From the NCBI RefSeq assembly GCF_002119665.1, contig NZ_CP021111.1, forward strand, positions 5,208,001-5,272,000: a DNA stretch of 64,000 nucleotides. The letters run 5' to 3'. A program made the position numbers and the translations under genes. The notes below the pieces were generated by a model. It did no database searches and had not been told where the DNA came from. It saw only the letters and a program-made list of their open reading frames with translations. Source of the stretch: Bordetella genomosp. 13 (GTDB taxonomy: Bacteria; Pseudomonadota; Gammaproteobacteria; Burkholderiales; Burkholderiaceae_B). This document shows, piece by piece, positions 38,801 through 48,858 of this stretch; the first letter of the stretch is position 1, and the number at the start of each line of letters is the position of its first letter.

Positions 38801-41526
38801 TCTTCCAGCGTGAACCCGGCGGTCAGGTTCAGTTCGATGGAACCCAGGCCGGAATCGCCCAATGCCGAGGCGGACAGCCAGGTGGTCCGGCCCGCGCCCG
38901 CGGGGGTACCGGCGGATTGTCCTTCCGGTCCGGCCAGGAAGGCGTCCCGGCCCAGCGGGCTGTCGATAGTGAAGTCGCCAGGCAGCAGCGTCGGCGTATT
39001 GCTGATGATGACCTGGCCCAGCGTCCACAAGCCTTCCTGCGCCCGGTTGGAACCTATGGTCAGGCGGCCGGCTCGGGGCAGGTCGGACTGTTCCTGTGCG
39101 CGGTCGCCCGGCTGTACCGAACCCTTGATCTCGCCCTCCAGGATGTAGGCGCTGCCGGCGATGATTTCGAGCGAACCCGCTTCCCGCCCTTCGACGTACC
39201 CCTGCTCCCAGCGCCGCCGCGGCCACAACGGGTTCACATAGGTCCGCGTGACGTCCCAGCGCGCGTGCGTGTGCTGGTACTGGCCGGCGATGCCCACGTA
39301 GGTCATGTCCGCCGGCGCGGACGACATCGAATACACGCGCCCGTCCGCGCCGCGCAACTGAGTCTCGGTATTCCAGCCATCGCTGTAGCGAACCGACCCG
39401 CCGGAGACGTCCAGGATGGAGCCCGGCCGCGTGATCATCGAGCCGTTGGACTGGATGGTGATATTGCCGCCCCGCGCCGCCAGTTCGGACAGGGTCACCA
39501 GGCCATTGCCCACCCACCCGGTCACGTCCGCCAGCGGGGTGCCGACCCAGGCGCCCTTGACCACTTTGCCGGAATCGTCGGACACCCATTCCACGCCCGC
39601 CATCAGGCCGTCGAAAACGCCGGACTTGCGGCGGTCCACGATGACTTTCCTGCCGTACAGCCAGGTCCCCGCTTGCAGATGAGAGTCGCGCAGCTCGTTG
39701 ATGCGCAGTTCGGCCTCGACGAAGTTGGCAGCCATGTCCACCGGCATTTCCAGCAGGCCGGCGGTGCTGATGGTGGCGTCTGCCCCGATGAGGATGCGGC
39801 TGCCGTCGCCGAATTGCATGTGGCGAGGTTCGGCGGCGGGGTTGGCCTGGGCCTGGATGTCGATGTTGCCCGCCGCGGCGGTGACCTGGGCGCGGGCCTG
39901 CACGTCGATGGTTTTGCCGTAGAGCTCGATACGGCCGGGCTGGTAGCGGTTGGCCAGCGCGCCGCTTTCGATCTGGGTGGTGTCCCGCCAGTCGTTGACG
40001 ACCTGGGTGATGCTGTCCGGTCCCACGGTGAGCTTGCCGCCCGACCAGGACACCAGGTGCGTGGCAGAGGGGTCGACATTGTTGTCGATGTTGTAGACGC
40101 CCTGGCCCCAGGCGCGCAGGCGGATGGAGCCCGCCCGGTTGTTCAGCGCCGTGCTGGCTTGCAGCACGCCGTTCTGGTCGATCTCGCGCGACACCAGGGT
40201 GATGTCGCCATGATCGGCCTGGACGATGCCGGTGTTCTCCACGCTGTACCCGACCTCGGCCGCGCGGCGCTCCATCAGCGGCACGATGTCGGACACGATA
40301 CGTCCGATGAGATACTGGTCGAACCCGGGGCCTGTCCGCGGATTGAGCAGGAACCTGGCGGGGAAAGCCCAGGGCCTCACCGAGGAGGCGACGGCATCGA
40401 AACCGCGCACGGTCGGGCTGCTGCCCTTGGCTTCCAGCCAGACATTTTCGCCAGCGGCCAGCAGCGTCTGGCCCTCCGGGGTCCGGATGCTGCCGGCATT
40501 GCTGACCTTGGGCGCGAACATCAGCACGTGGCCGCCCTGGGCATCGATCCGCGCGCCGGCCAACACCTTGACGTCGCCGGGCGCGGTGCCAGGATCGAAT
40601 GCGGGACCCATGTCGTCGAACAGGACGGACGAATCGGCCGGCATGGTCGTGGGGTTTTCACCGAACGTGGGAATCCCCACGGCGATCTCCAGGCCGCTCC
40701 AGTAGCCCGGGTCACCCGTGTTCGCGCCCAGTCGCACGTTGAGGCCGGCCTTGAACTGCTCGTCCGTCAGCTTCAGGCTGGAAGCCACCAGGCTGCGAGT
40801 ATTGATCTGGCTGGAACCGGTGAAGACAACGCCATTGCGGTTGATGAGATACACCCCGCCTTCGGCCTTGATCTGGCCCGCGATCTCGCTGGGCCTGCCG
40901 CTGGGATCGGTGATGCGATTCAGCACCACCCATTCGTTGCGCCCGGTCTTGGCGTCGGTGCCCGCGCTCTGGTCGAAGCGCACGGTGGTGTTCTTGCCTA
41001 CGTTGAAGGTCTTCCAGTTCAGGATCGCCTTGTCTTCGTTCTGCTTGATGGCGACTTCGGTGCGGCCCTGCTCCTGCCTCGTGCGCAGCGTCTGGTCGGC
41101 GCCCTGCCAACCCGCGGCCAGGTCCTGCTGCAGCCCGCCCAGGGCCACGCCGTCCGGGATGGACGAGATGGCGGCCAGCTCCTTGTCGCGCTCCCGCTGC
41201 TGGCGCGCCATCTCGGCGGCGATCGCCTGCGCCGTGCGGCCGGCATTGGCCACCATCCGGCCGGTCTGCGCGGCGGCCTGGCGCTGGCTCGTCGACTGCA
41301 TGGACGCTGCCTGGGCGCGCTTGGCGCGGGCGGCGTTCAGGCCGGCAGCGCCGGAGACGCTTTCCCGTGCGGCGCCCTGCGCCGACCACCAGGCCCCGGC
41401 GGCACGGGCCTGCTGGGAAGAAGCCAGGCCGCCGGCCAGCAGCAGCGCCGCCAGGGCGGCATGCAACACCGTGGGCTTCGAAGGAAAGGCAGGAACGGCA
41501 GCGCGGGGCACACGACGAACGGGCAT
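29851..41526 (-). CDS. Giant filamentous-haemagglutinin-family exoprotein (TPS domain, DUF3739-type C-terminus)
   Basis: This is a protein of about 3,891 aa. A signal peptide of about 42 residues (VLHAALAALLLAGGL, cleavage about ARA-AGAWW) is followed by an Ala/Gln/Arg-rich helical stretch (about 45-125). A TPS-type secretion domain (about 130-350) carries INRNGVVFTGSSQINTRSLV. More than 3,000 residues of imperfect beta-helix repeats follow, rich in G-x-V/I-x-L/V and DVSGG-type turns. The last 600 residues include WSTRGDIDAGRGAKT, characteristic of DUF3739 members, then a Pro/Ala-rich end. Two-partner secretion to the surface is the family expectation, but no TpsB/FhaC partner is adjacent. 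The frame extends to 41619, but codon use before 41526 looks non-coding and ATG 41526 gives a clean signal peptide. It follows the FecR-type gene on the same strand. Confidence 0.88.
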   Translation of the reverse strand: MPVRRVPRAAVPAFPSKPTVLHAALAALLLAGGLASSQQARAAGAWWSAQGAARESVSGAAGLNAARAKRAQAASMQSTSQRQAAAQTGRMVANAGRTAQAIAAEMARQQRERDKELAAISSIPDGVALGGLQQDLAAGWQGADQTLRTRQEQGRTEVAIKQNEDKAILNWKTFNVGKNTTVRFDQSAGTDAKTGRNEWVVLNRITDPSGRPSEIAGQIKAEGGVYLINRNGVVFTGSSQINTRSLVASSLKLTDEQFKAGLNVRLGANTGDPGYWSGLEIAVGIPTFGENPTTMPADSSVLFDDMGPAFDPGTAPGDVKVLAGARIDAQGGHVLMFAPKVSNAGSIRTPEGQTLLAAGENVWLEAKGSSPTVRGFDAVASSVRPWAFPARFLLNPRTGPGFDQYLIGRIVSDIVPLMERRAAEVGYSVENTGIVQADHGDITLVSREIDQNGVLQASTALNNRAGSIRLRAWGQGVYNIDNNVDPSATHLVSWSGGKLTVGPDSITQVVNDWRDTTQIESGALANRYQPGRIELYGKTIDVQARAQVTAAAGNIDIQAQANPAAEPRHMQFGDGSRILIGADATISTAGLLEMPVDMAANFVEAELRINELRDSHLQAGTWLYGRKVIVDRRKSGVFDGLMAGVEWVSDDSGKVVKGAWVGTPLADVTGWVGNGLVTLSELAARGGNITIQSNGSMITRPGSILDVSGGSVRYSDGWNTETQLRGADGRVYSMSSAPADMTYVGIAGQYQHTHARWDVTRTYVNPLWPRRRWEQGYVEGREAGSLEIIAGSAYILEGEIKGSVQPGDRAQEQSDLPRAGRLTIGSNRAQEGLWTLGQVIISNTPTLLPGDFTIDSPLGRDAFLAGPEGQSAGTPAGAGRTTWLSASALGDSGLGSIELNLTAGFTLEEGVVLNLAPGSRFAAQVYEGAGNPGNFDIQGHLIAPGGNIVLSAGGVADSVLRLGANSVLSTAGQWVNDAAGGGVTLGRAIHGGGIMLGTPVKEGLGTVYGKVDVAAGAVLDVSGGGWLPDAASAGGGSRGVRAGNGGIISLMAFDNAALGTLDLRGWSGGDASRLSLMATGDVQVGGAASEAGAAPGAVQTLHLPEALYSDRGFGTIGIRSLGGDIVVAEGAQVRILPKVWDMSAPQALRALPSDDSLGRVLTPLALDELDGRARAARAPGGLSLSTGASGGSIRIEAGSLIQVDPGGSVSLDADGSGTASVAGRILAPAGTLDIRAKTALTLADGAELLLPGVAQIFHDPATNLHRGQVLAGGTVSLTAGSLDARAGSLIDVSGARGTVEHWARGATALDRTRRTAQEVGSDGGAVAITVEGGGAINATLRAHGGNAQAAGGSLSIMDTSSAGSPSGDLVNPDVGSFLFYRTPAGMTGTHTFDGIQYTRVIGTSANLDVFDEYAGDVRMASAMRTAINSSLPTLVSGSSGLVIDAGAALAPGAGAGIAPWEYNTAIDQRVVDLLNKHFWSGTGTALSHKISIGNIATADSTLHVASATLQNTGISTLELHSAKVGIQVSSGVDLNVDGRLRITAPVIRSDGKGGVARLHANALQLKPLPGTVGSAAGNVGELILSASQVLDIAGSSVKGDASQALNVSVRGFERTLLETGDLRFVAEAYGEGNADYDDANLRATLDVDGAVEIKAAQVYPATAVTARIRSDQSITVRGNGSAATPLSAGGSLTLTAPIIEQAGVLRAPFGQIVLDASERLLLGDASLTSVSGAGLGVLYGTLRNAEYWLDPANPQGRNRANLNDGSVLDENRYLSSLPEKRVSLQAPDVSMAAGAVVDIAGGGDLYAWEHVPGSGGSHDVLTLPGMYAVLPRYHGLSPDMRGAGDAAGREVWLAGGGLDAGWYTLLPAHYALLPGAFAVQATGRVLPAGAASRGQVATLRDGSVIVAGRVQDTISGAREATASAWRVSSGDLVRKVSEYNEAQANAFFGSDAFKLTQYRLTGQDVVTPRLPRDGGAVVFKATNTLALDGQLRSHPDQGGRGSLVDISADRIAIVGAGQDGSDLHADGYLIVDAGSLTRFGAGSLLVGGTRTGDARGLQVDVAASDVVLRNTADSVLSGPEVILAATNLVSIESGSVLRAHGQASGEDADLVLKPQVAAEWNDNNTPNDTSDDSITTPSRDWGALVRVGSGRAVSALRENVDTTTGGQVRIGAGALLEGGAALLIDATNTTEMAAGAQLSGTALSVAAGRIGIGGGSAGLALDAAALAQLSRTQALTLHSYSSLDFHRALDMRGLAQVVFDAAALQGAGADAVQVRAARLTLQNTGAQAVGVGTGSGRLELMADELVLGAGDKSISGFGQVLLSASQRIVGEGSGALDAGTAALTLSAPVLQGRAGADQAVRTQDGLVLQKTADMDAAALAELGKLALGARLSLAGQGVTVGLPVLALGGSITVDAGTGDLTVTDQGSLLAGGLEKVFFDVPQYVDAGQISLATRGGLIDLAPGSVLDLSAHKDGGNAGSLTVDASAGGRVQFGGALQARAGAGTDGGRFALAIDRLADFGGLAQTLNEAGFNQSWQLRIRQGDLTIAGATRVSDFEVITDRGVITVDGTAHVEASAVYGGSIRLVGGGGLVMQSGAVLAAHATDAIDGLGSSRITLEAVDGNLHLAGGTLDLSGGEGGRLRVRAQRNAGNDGLNVTALDAVVQGARSTVLEGARSYASADGTVESVKAAAIGEANAFAGNTGILAGLGGNAAAYTLAAGIEITSAGNLTLGSDWNLNADFGATHREGTLTLRAARNLNIDGHLSDGFDAVDRGGRLAAAPSWNLRLVSGADLASVDALAVQATGALAADAGTIRVGTANVTPGSGGAGKLVRTGTGDLTVRAGRDVVLAHKESVLYTAGSAEANPTLGGGFSTASVDAQYGADGGHVDIAAQGSVQAPTAQGSRSDHILTEWLFRQGRYGGDLENPTGYYDAYNVGNSWDVPPNMSARGQQPSWWVNYATFQQGLGALGGGNVRLSAGGDLVNLVVALPSTMRVTGGRSADDAAPAIVIRNGGQLQVKAGGTLKAGQYYVGRGAGQIEAGASAVGYALTGTSSTWPFSAYRYDIAPVLALSDATLTLKTYGDLVLQTVIDPMEIRRAYFDQADRDVSGASSHGLFMSSFTERSALKLVSTGGNVRLENQSEYVAGNDTANTTQLVSGVTDTKLQTDRLGLYPAKVSVSALGGSIDVGGLLAMAPAATSDLSLLAAQDLHFLRGGSLLNTGAIVMVQTTLDKWPSILTSWTGLTTMLSGGSAFGTPLKGAHVSNTFLTNMLNGGIYDNPDALPMQAHDFAPSRLYAASGSITDLNLIASESVRVQAGTDIRNFELSGRNLRATDTTLLAAGNDILAVENRPLSHVYATYGGSAESYYYDRGSRAALQGPGELLLLAGRDIQGNNLSLYSNANRYWDYVPALPRVFEPNVIKALPDEGADITLMAGMNAAPSYGAFEQAYLNPANVAAMPGYLKTTLTDGTTVPLYLVDGVEARGDLNKLARRGLVSFVEGMLGAGRVASLTGSEDGKLTPQQAWDQYQQLPALARQQFLRQIFMYELREGGRDQNDVNAQGQSSNGGYRRGYAAIDTLFRGTAAADQPVRYAQDLPDDWRSAWTGAGDIAFTRLAARTHQGGDVNVFTPGGGLQAAALGAAVPNGYGLVTLASPGQINVFADRDIVVNRSRILSFVSQAEPLGSDQVLWSTRGDIDAGRGAKTVRVPQAPEVTADQDGNITVREKRDMSGAGIGTVGEGDVDLVAPGGTVNAGDAGIRVAGNFNVAALRVLNASNIQVEGESKGVPVAASVNTGALTSASAAASNAATAAQESVSRARDKSRQALPSIVTVQILGFGTDGAAAPPSAPTRGPAPTGQPVSYRPESAIQVLGDGELPPAQQARLDAAAQRGGR

Positions 41527-41682
41527 GGGAAGGATTCCGGAAAACTTGAACCAGCGGTGTGCCGGCGGATTCTTCCGCACGGAACCGTTACCCCGCATAG
41601 ACGCGTGGGCGCCATGCAACCAGAAGCTCGTCCCTGATTAAATTTTTATGTCTGGATACATCAGTAGGGCAGCGCGCGCCAT

Positions 41683-42627
41683 TCAGGCGATGAACACCAG
41701 CCCGCCGGGCCCGTGCCGCAGCGTCGCGCCCAGCAGACGTTCTATCTGGACCAGCGCGACGTCGATGTCGCCGATGGGGAACCGCCCGCTCAGCCGGCGC
41801 TCGGACAGTGCGTCATTGACCAGCACCACCCGGCCGGGGCGGTAGCGGTTGATCTCATCGACGGCCTGGGGCAACGGCAGGTCATCGATCACCACGACGC
41901 CGTCGCGCCACGAAGCGGCCGCCAGCGGGTCGGCGACCGTCACGACGTCTTGCAGGCCCTGGTCGTCGTAGGCCACTTGCTGTCCTGTCCGCAGCGCGAC
42001 CCGTTGACTGCCATGCAGGACGTCGGCCTGTCCGTCCAGGCAGGTGATCAGGACGCTTCCGCCCAGCCGCCGCACGCCCAGGCTGGCCACTCCGGCCCGG
42101 ACGCTGCCGGCGCCCGCCTGGATCTGCAGCTGCCGATCCACGTGCGTGCACTCGAACGTTGCCTCGCCTTCGAGCAATTCAACGCGCTGCTGGCCTGCCT
42201 CGAGCCAGGCCGACAGGCTGGTGCGCGTGTTCATGACGACGCGCACGTCGCCGGCCAGTGCCACGCGGCGCTGCTCGCCCACGGCAGTGCGGTAGTCCGC
42301 GCCCCATTCGCGCATCGACGGCCACAGCGCGAGCGGCGGAAACGCCGCCAGCGCGGCCGCCGAGGCGGCGCCGGCCGCCAATCCCGCGCCCAGGATCATC
42401 CGGCGCCGCGAACGAACCGGTTGGCCGGCGGGCCGCCGCTCGCGCCAGGTGCGCCCCAGATCGCCCAGGTCGCGCCAAGTGCGGCGCGCCTGGTTCCAGG
42501 CTGCCCGATGCTCGGCGCTGGCATCGCGCCATTGTTCGAACTTCCTGACGTCGCGGCCAGTGGCCTGGCCGGAAGTCAGGTGGCGCAGCCATTCGCGCGC
42601 CTGCCGCTCGAGAATGGGATCGGACAT
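41683..42627 (-). CDS. FecR-type anti-sigma factor / signal transducer
   Basis: The 314 aa membrane protein has an N-terminal cytosolic anti-sigma domain (DUF4880-like, about residues 5-50, with FEQWRDASAEHRAAWNQ). One TM segment (about 77-100) is preceded by RSRRRMILG, a twin-arginine-like motif. The periplasmic FecR domain (about 110-215) is followed by a C-terminal STN-like fold (about 235-314, LPLPQAVDEINRYRPGRV). FecR proteins hold or activate an ECF sigma factor on receiving a periplasmic signal. ATG 42627 overlaps the sigma-gene stop (TGATG); a GTG 3 nt upstream is possible. Confidence 0.9.
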   Translation of the reverse strand: MSDPILERQAREWLRHLTSGQATGRDVRKFEQWRDASAEHRAAWNQARRTWRDLGDLGRTWRERRPAGQPVRSRRRMILGAGLAAGAASAAALAAFPPLALWPSMREWGADYRTAVGEQRRVALAGDVRVVMNTRTSLSAWLEAGQQRVELLEGEATFECTHVDRQLQIQAGAGSVRAGVASLGVRRLGGSVLITCLDGQADVLHGSQRVALRTGQQVAYDDQGLQDVVTVADPLAAASWRDGVVVIDDLPLPQAVDEINRYRPGRVVLVNDALSERRLSGRFPIGDIDVALVQIERLLGATLRHGPGGLVFIA

Positions 42628-43139
42628 CACGCACCGCTCCTGTCCAGCCGTTCGGCGCAGTAGTCGTGGGCGCGGCGCAATTCGGCTTCGATGGCGCGTT
42701 GTGAAATGCCGTACTGCCTGGACAACTCTTTGCGCGTAACGCCGTCGATACGGATGGCGAGGAATATCTGCCGCCGGCGCTCAGGCAACTCGTCGAGGAC
42801 GCGCAGCAGCTGCTGCAGTTCGATCTGCGACTCGAGACTATGGCGCGGCCCGAGATCGGGATCGTCGAGTTGCAGCAGGTCGTCGATTTCCGACGCAGAA
42901 ACCAGCCGCGTGTCCTTGCGCCAGCGGTCGACCGCCACGTTGACAGCCATACGCAACACGAAGGCCTGCGGATTCTCGACGGGCTGGAATTCGTCGCGCC
43001 CGTTCAGCCGCAGCCAGGTATCGTGCAGCGCGTCGCCGGCACGCTCTTCGCTGCCCAGCTGATAGGCAAGGCGGCGCTTGAGAGAGTCATAGCGATCGAT
43101 CAGGAAATTGCGCAGGTCGGCCAGCGTGTACGTGCTCAT
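42627..43139 (-). CDS. ECF (FecI-like) RNA polymerase sigma factor
   Basis: The 170 aa sigma70-family factor has region 2 at about residues 10-75 (DALHDTWLRL, AFVLRMAVNVAVDRWRKD) and region 4 at about 105-165, with the HTH GVTRKELSRQYGISQRAIEAEL. It resembles the FecI iron-transport subgroup. It overlaps the FecR-type gene and follows the STN protein gene by 13 bp, so the three form one unit. The natural prediction is that it drives the downstream exoprotein gene and/or its own unit. Confidence 0.92.
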   Translation of the reverse strand: MSTYTLADLRNFLIDRYDSLKRRLAYQLGSEERAGDALHDTWLRLNGRDEFQPVENPQAFVLRMAVNVAVDRWRKDTRLVSASEIDDLLQLDDPDLGPRHSLESQIELQQLLRVLDELPERRRQIFLAIRIDGVTRKELSRQYGISQRAIEAELRRAHDYCAERLDRSGA

Positions 43140-43152
43140 CGTTCTTGCCTGG

Positions 43153-43845
43153 TCAGTCCAGCCGCGCCACGCAGTCGCCCGTGGCGGCGCGATCCCGGGG
43201 CTCGACCAGGACCGTCATGGGCTGCCGCAAGCCGGATGGCGGCCGTGCCCCCACGCTGAAACCACGCAGCCGGGCGACGATCTTCTGGTCGCGGCCCTGG
43301 TCGCCGGTAGAGCCGACCAGCTCGAACTGCTGCATCACGCCGGCGCCGTCCAGCCAGAAACGCATGCCGACGCGATACGCACCGGGCACGGTGGCGGGGT
43401 CGCCGCACAACGCCTGCTCTATCCCGGCTTGCAGCAGACCGTAGTACCGCTCTTTCGCCGATGGAAGCCGATCGGCCTTGCGTGATGGCGCGCCCACCAC
43501 CGACAGCACGAACGCGTGCGCATTGACGTAGTCCGCACGCACACCTGTGCCTTCGATCAGGCGATGCAGCGCGGCGTCCGGCGTGTACCGGCCGACGACC
43601 GGCGATGACAGGCGCCCGGCCAGGGCGCGGGTTTCGTACAGCAAGGCCCGCCCGGTGTGAATGCCATACTGCTCCAGGGCCGCCTGCAGCGATTGCCGGG
43701 GTATGTCGAAGTCCAGCGGGGCTGAGGCTTGCGTGTCCGCATGAGCATCGGAGGCCATAGCGACGCAGAGCATGGCGCACGACATGACGGCCACCATGAA
43801 CCCAGCCACGATGCGCGGCTGGTGTCGGTACCATGTGCGGTTCAT
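43153..43845 (-). CDS. Periplasmic STN-domain protein with TonB C-terminal-like domain
   Basis: The 230 aa exported protein has a signal peptide (cleavage about AHA-DTQ, residue 36). An STN (secretin/TonB short N-terminal) domain spans about 44-115 (FDIPRQSLQAALEQYG, then PDAALHRLIEGTGV). A C-terminal region at about 130-220 reads like a TonB C-terminal domain (MRFWLDGAGVMQQFELVGST, then QKIVARLRGF). STN domains normally sit at the N-terminus of TonB-dependent transducers and touch the FecR C-terminus. Here the domain is detached from any beta-barrel and paired with a TonB-like one. Being first in the unit before fecI, fecR and the exoprotein, it is probably the periplasmic signal relay (inference). 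Confidence 0.75.
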   Translation of the reverse strand: MNRTWYRHQPRIVAGFMVAVMSCAMLCVAMASDAHADTQASAPLDFDIPRQSLQAALEQYGIHTGRALLYETRALAGRLSSPVVGRYTPDAALHRLIEGTGVRADYVNAHAFVLSVVGAPSRKADRLPSAKERYYGLLQAGIEQALCGDPATVPGAYRVGMRFWLDGAGVMQQFELVGSTGDQGRDQKIVARLRGFSVGARPPSGLRQPMTVLVEPRDRAATGDCVARLD

Positions 43846-43983
43846 CGGGTCGAAAGACGGGTCCCGGTCAGGGGGCGCAGCGCGGTGCGCGCAGCCCCAA
43901 GAGCGTGGAAAGGAAGCCAGTCTAGGCAGGCAATTTGACCGAGTCGTGACACATCACTGAAACAGGATGGCCGGCTCGGCTGC

Positions 43984-44023
43984 AAAGAAAAACGGCGGCC
44001 CCACCTCTCGGTAGGGCCGCCGT
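43984..44023 (-). terminator. Intrinsic terminator of the str unit after rpsJ
   Basis: On the minus strand the perfect 10 bp stem ACGGCGGCCC / GGGCCGCCGT is followed by TTTTTCTTT. It lies 45 bp past the rpsJ stop and separates the str unit from the STN-sigma-FecR unit. Confidence 0.92.
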
Positions 44024-44067
44024 CCGGGAGACGCGCGACGCGCGTCCCCGTGCATCAGGCGAATGCC

Positions 44068-44379
44068 TTATTGCAGCGCGATTTCCACGTCCACGCCGGC
44101 CGGCAGGTCCAGGCGCATCAGCGCGTCGACCGTCTTGTCGGTGGGATCGACGATGTCCATCAGGCGCTGGTGAGTGCGGATCTCGAACTGGTCGCGCGAG
44201 GTCTTGTTCACGTGCGGCGAACGCAGAACGTCGTAGCGGCGGATGCGGGTGGGCAGCGGCACGGGGCCACGGACCACGGCGCCGGTGCGCTTGGCGGTGT
44301 CGACGATCTCGGCGGCGGATTGATCGATCAGCTTGTAATCGAAAGCCTTCAAGCGGATACGGATCTTCTGGTTTTTCAT
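44068..44379 (-). CDS. rpsJ: 30S ribosomal protein S10 (NusE)
   Basis: S10 is a 30S head protein and, with NusB, part of antitermination complexes. The 103 aa product has [16 protein letters not shown] at the N-terminus and the conserved [12 protein letters not shown] loop (about residues 38-49). In E. coli it leads the S10 operon. Here it is the last gene of the str unit, 64 bp after tuf, and is followed by a terminator, so it is transcriptionally separated from rplC. Confidence 0.97.
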   Translation of the reverse strand: MKNQKIRIRLKAFDYKLIDQSAAEIVDTAKRTGAVVRGPVPLPTRIRRYDVLRSPHVNKTSRDQFEIRTHQRLMDIVDPTDKTVDALMRLDLPAGVDVEIALQ

Positions 44380-44401
44380 TGCATTTCCTAAAGAACGAGA
44401 G

Positions 44402-44426
44402 GCGAAGGCGGATCAGCCGCCTTCGC
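44402..44426 (-). other. Hairpin in the tuf-rpsJ spacer
   Basis: A perfect 10 bp stem (GCGAAGGCGG / CCGCCTTCGC, loop of 5) lies between tuf and rpsJ. The minus-strand sequence beyond it is CTCTCGTTCTTT, too weak for full termination. Partial attenuation or RNA processing, setting the tuf:rpsJ ratio, is plausible. Confidence 0.5.
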
Positions 44427-44443
44427 GACGAGGCATCGCTGGA

Positions 44444-45634
<1,191 letters not shown>

Positions 45635-45681
45635 GATCTATATCCTTCTGGATTGCAAGGAGACTTTGGATATTTGGGGGT

Positions 45682-45709
45682 GCCGCGTCCTTCGCATGAA
45701 GAACGCGGC
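45682..45709 (-). other. Hairpin in the fusA-tuf spacer
   Basis: The inverted repeat GCCGCGTCCTTC / GAAGAACGCGGC with a 4 nt loop and one mismatch lies a few bases after the fusA stop. No T-run follows, so it is more likely a processing or mRNA-stability element than a terminator. Confidence 0.5.
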
Positions 45710-45715
45710 GGTTTC

Positions 45716-47818
<2,103 letters not shown>

Positions 47819-47838
47819 GGTGGGTTAATCCAGTTAAA

Positions 47839-48309
47839 TTACCAGCGGAAATGGCTGAAGGCCTTGTTGGCCTCTGCCATCTTGTGCGTGTCTTCGCGCT
47901 TCTTCATCGCGGCGCCACGCCCTTCGGATGCGTCGATCAGTTCACCGGCCAGACGCAGATCCATCGACTTCTCGCCGCGCTTCTTCGCGGCTTCGCGCAG
48001 CCAGCGCATGGCCAGGGCCAGGCGGCGCACGGGGCGCACTTCGACCGGCACCTGGTAGTTTGCCCCGCCCACGCGACGGCTCTTGACCTCGACGATGGGC
48101 TTGATGTTGTTGATTGCCAGAGAGAAGACTTCCAGTGGCTCTTTGCCAGTCTTGCTCTGGATCTGGTCGAGGGCACCGTAGACGATGCGCTCGGCGACGG
48201 CCTTCTTGCCGTCCAACATGACGACGTTCATGAACTTGGCGAGTTCGACGCTGCCGAACTTGGGATCGGGCAGGATCTCGCGCTTGGGGACTTCGCGACG
48301 ACGGGGCAT
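47839..48309 (-). CDS. rpsG: 30S ribosomal protein S7
   Basis: S7 nucleates assembly of the 30S head and is the str-operon repressor in E. coli. The 156 aa product starts [20 protein letters not shown] and ends [14 protein letters not shown] 171 bp spacer separates it from rpsL, somewhat longer than the coupled spacing expected for the E. coli-type S7 control site. I saw no open frame in that spacer. Confidence 0.97.
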   Translation of the reverse strand: MPRRREVPKREILPDPKFGSVELAKFMNVVMLDGKKAVAERIVYGALDQIQSKTGKEPLEVFSLAINNIKPIVEVKSRRVGGANYQVPVEVRPVRRLALAMRWLREAAKKRGEKSMDLRLAGELIDASEGRGAAMKKREDTHKMAEANKAFSHFRW

Positions 48310-48480
48310 TTCTTGCTTCCTTGTGTCTGTTCAGTTGAACCGTGTTTCATTACACGGCCATGGCCGCCCATTTGGACGACCCCTTACATTCCGCACCGCC
48401 CGGCATCGGGCCGGTACGTCTGCACTTGCTTCGGACAACGGCGAACCGCTGCCTGGGGTACTGCTTGCCTGCTACGGCTA

Positions 48481-48858
48481 TCAGGCCTTCTTCGGACGCT
48501 TGGCGCCGTACTTCGAACGGGCCTGCTTACGGTCCTTGACGCCTTGCAGGTCGAGGGAGCCGCGCACGATGTGATAACGCACACCCGGCAGGTCCTTCAC
48601 ACGGCCGCCGCGCACCAGCACCACCGAGTGTTCCTGCAGGTTGTGGCCTTCACCGCCGATGTACGAAATGACTTCGTACCCGTTGGTCAGGCGCACCTTG
48701 GCGACCTTGCGCAGAGCCGAGTTCGGCTTCTTGGGAGTGGTGGTGTAGACGCGCGTGCAGACGCCACGGCGCTGCGGGCAGTTTTCGAGCGCGGGGCTCT
48801 TGCTCTTGATGATGCTGACTTCGCGCGGCTTGCGCACGAGCTGGCTGATGGTAGGCAT
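48481..48858 (-). CDS. rpsL: 30S ribosomal protein S12
   Basis: S12 controls decoding accuracy. The 125 aa product starts [13 protein letters not shown]; the frame stays open upstream but lacks similarity there. The streptomycin-relevant positions look wild type: Lys in [15 protein letters not shown] (Lys43) and in [12 protein letters not shown] (Lys88). Asp89, the usual methylthiolation site, is present. It is the first gene of the str unit. Confidence 0.97.

Noticed and set aside
41527..41619. N-terminal extension of the exoprotein by 31 codons, considered as an extended signal peptide
   Set aside because: The segment has non-coding-like codon use and lacks the extended-signal-peptide consensus; a complete signal peptide starts at 41526. 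It cannot be fully excluded.
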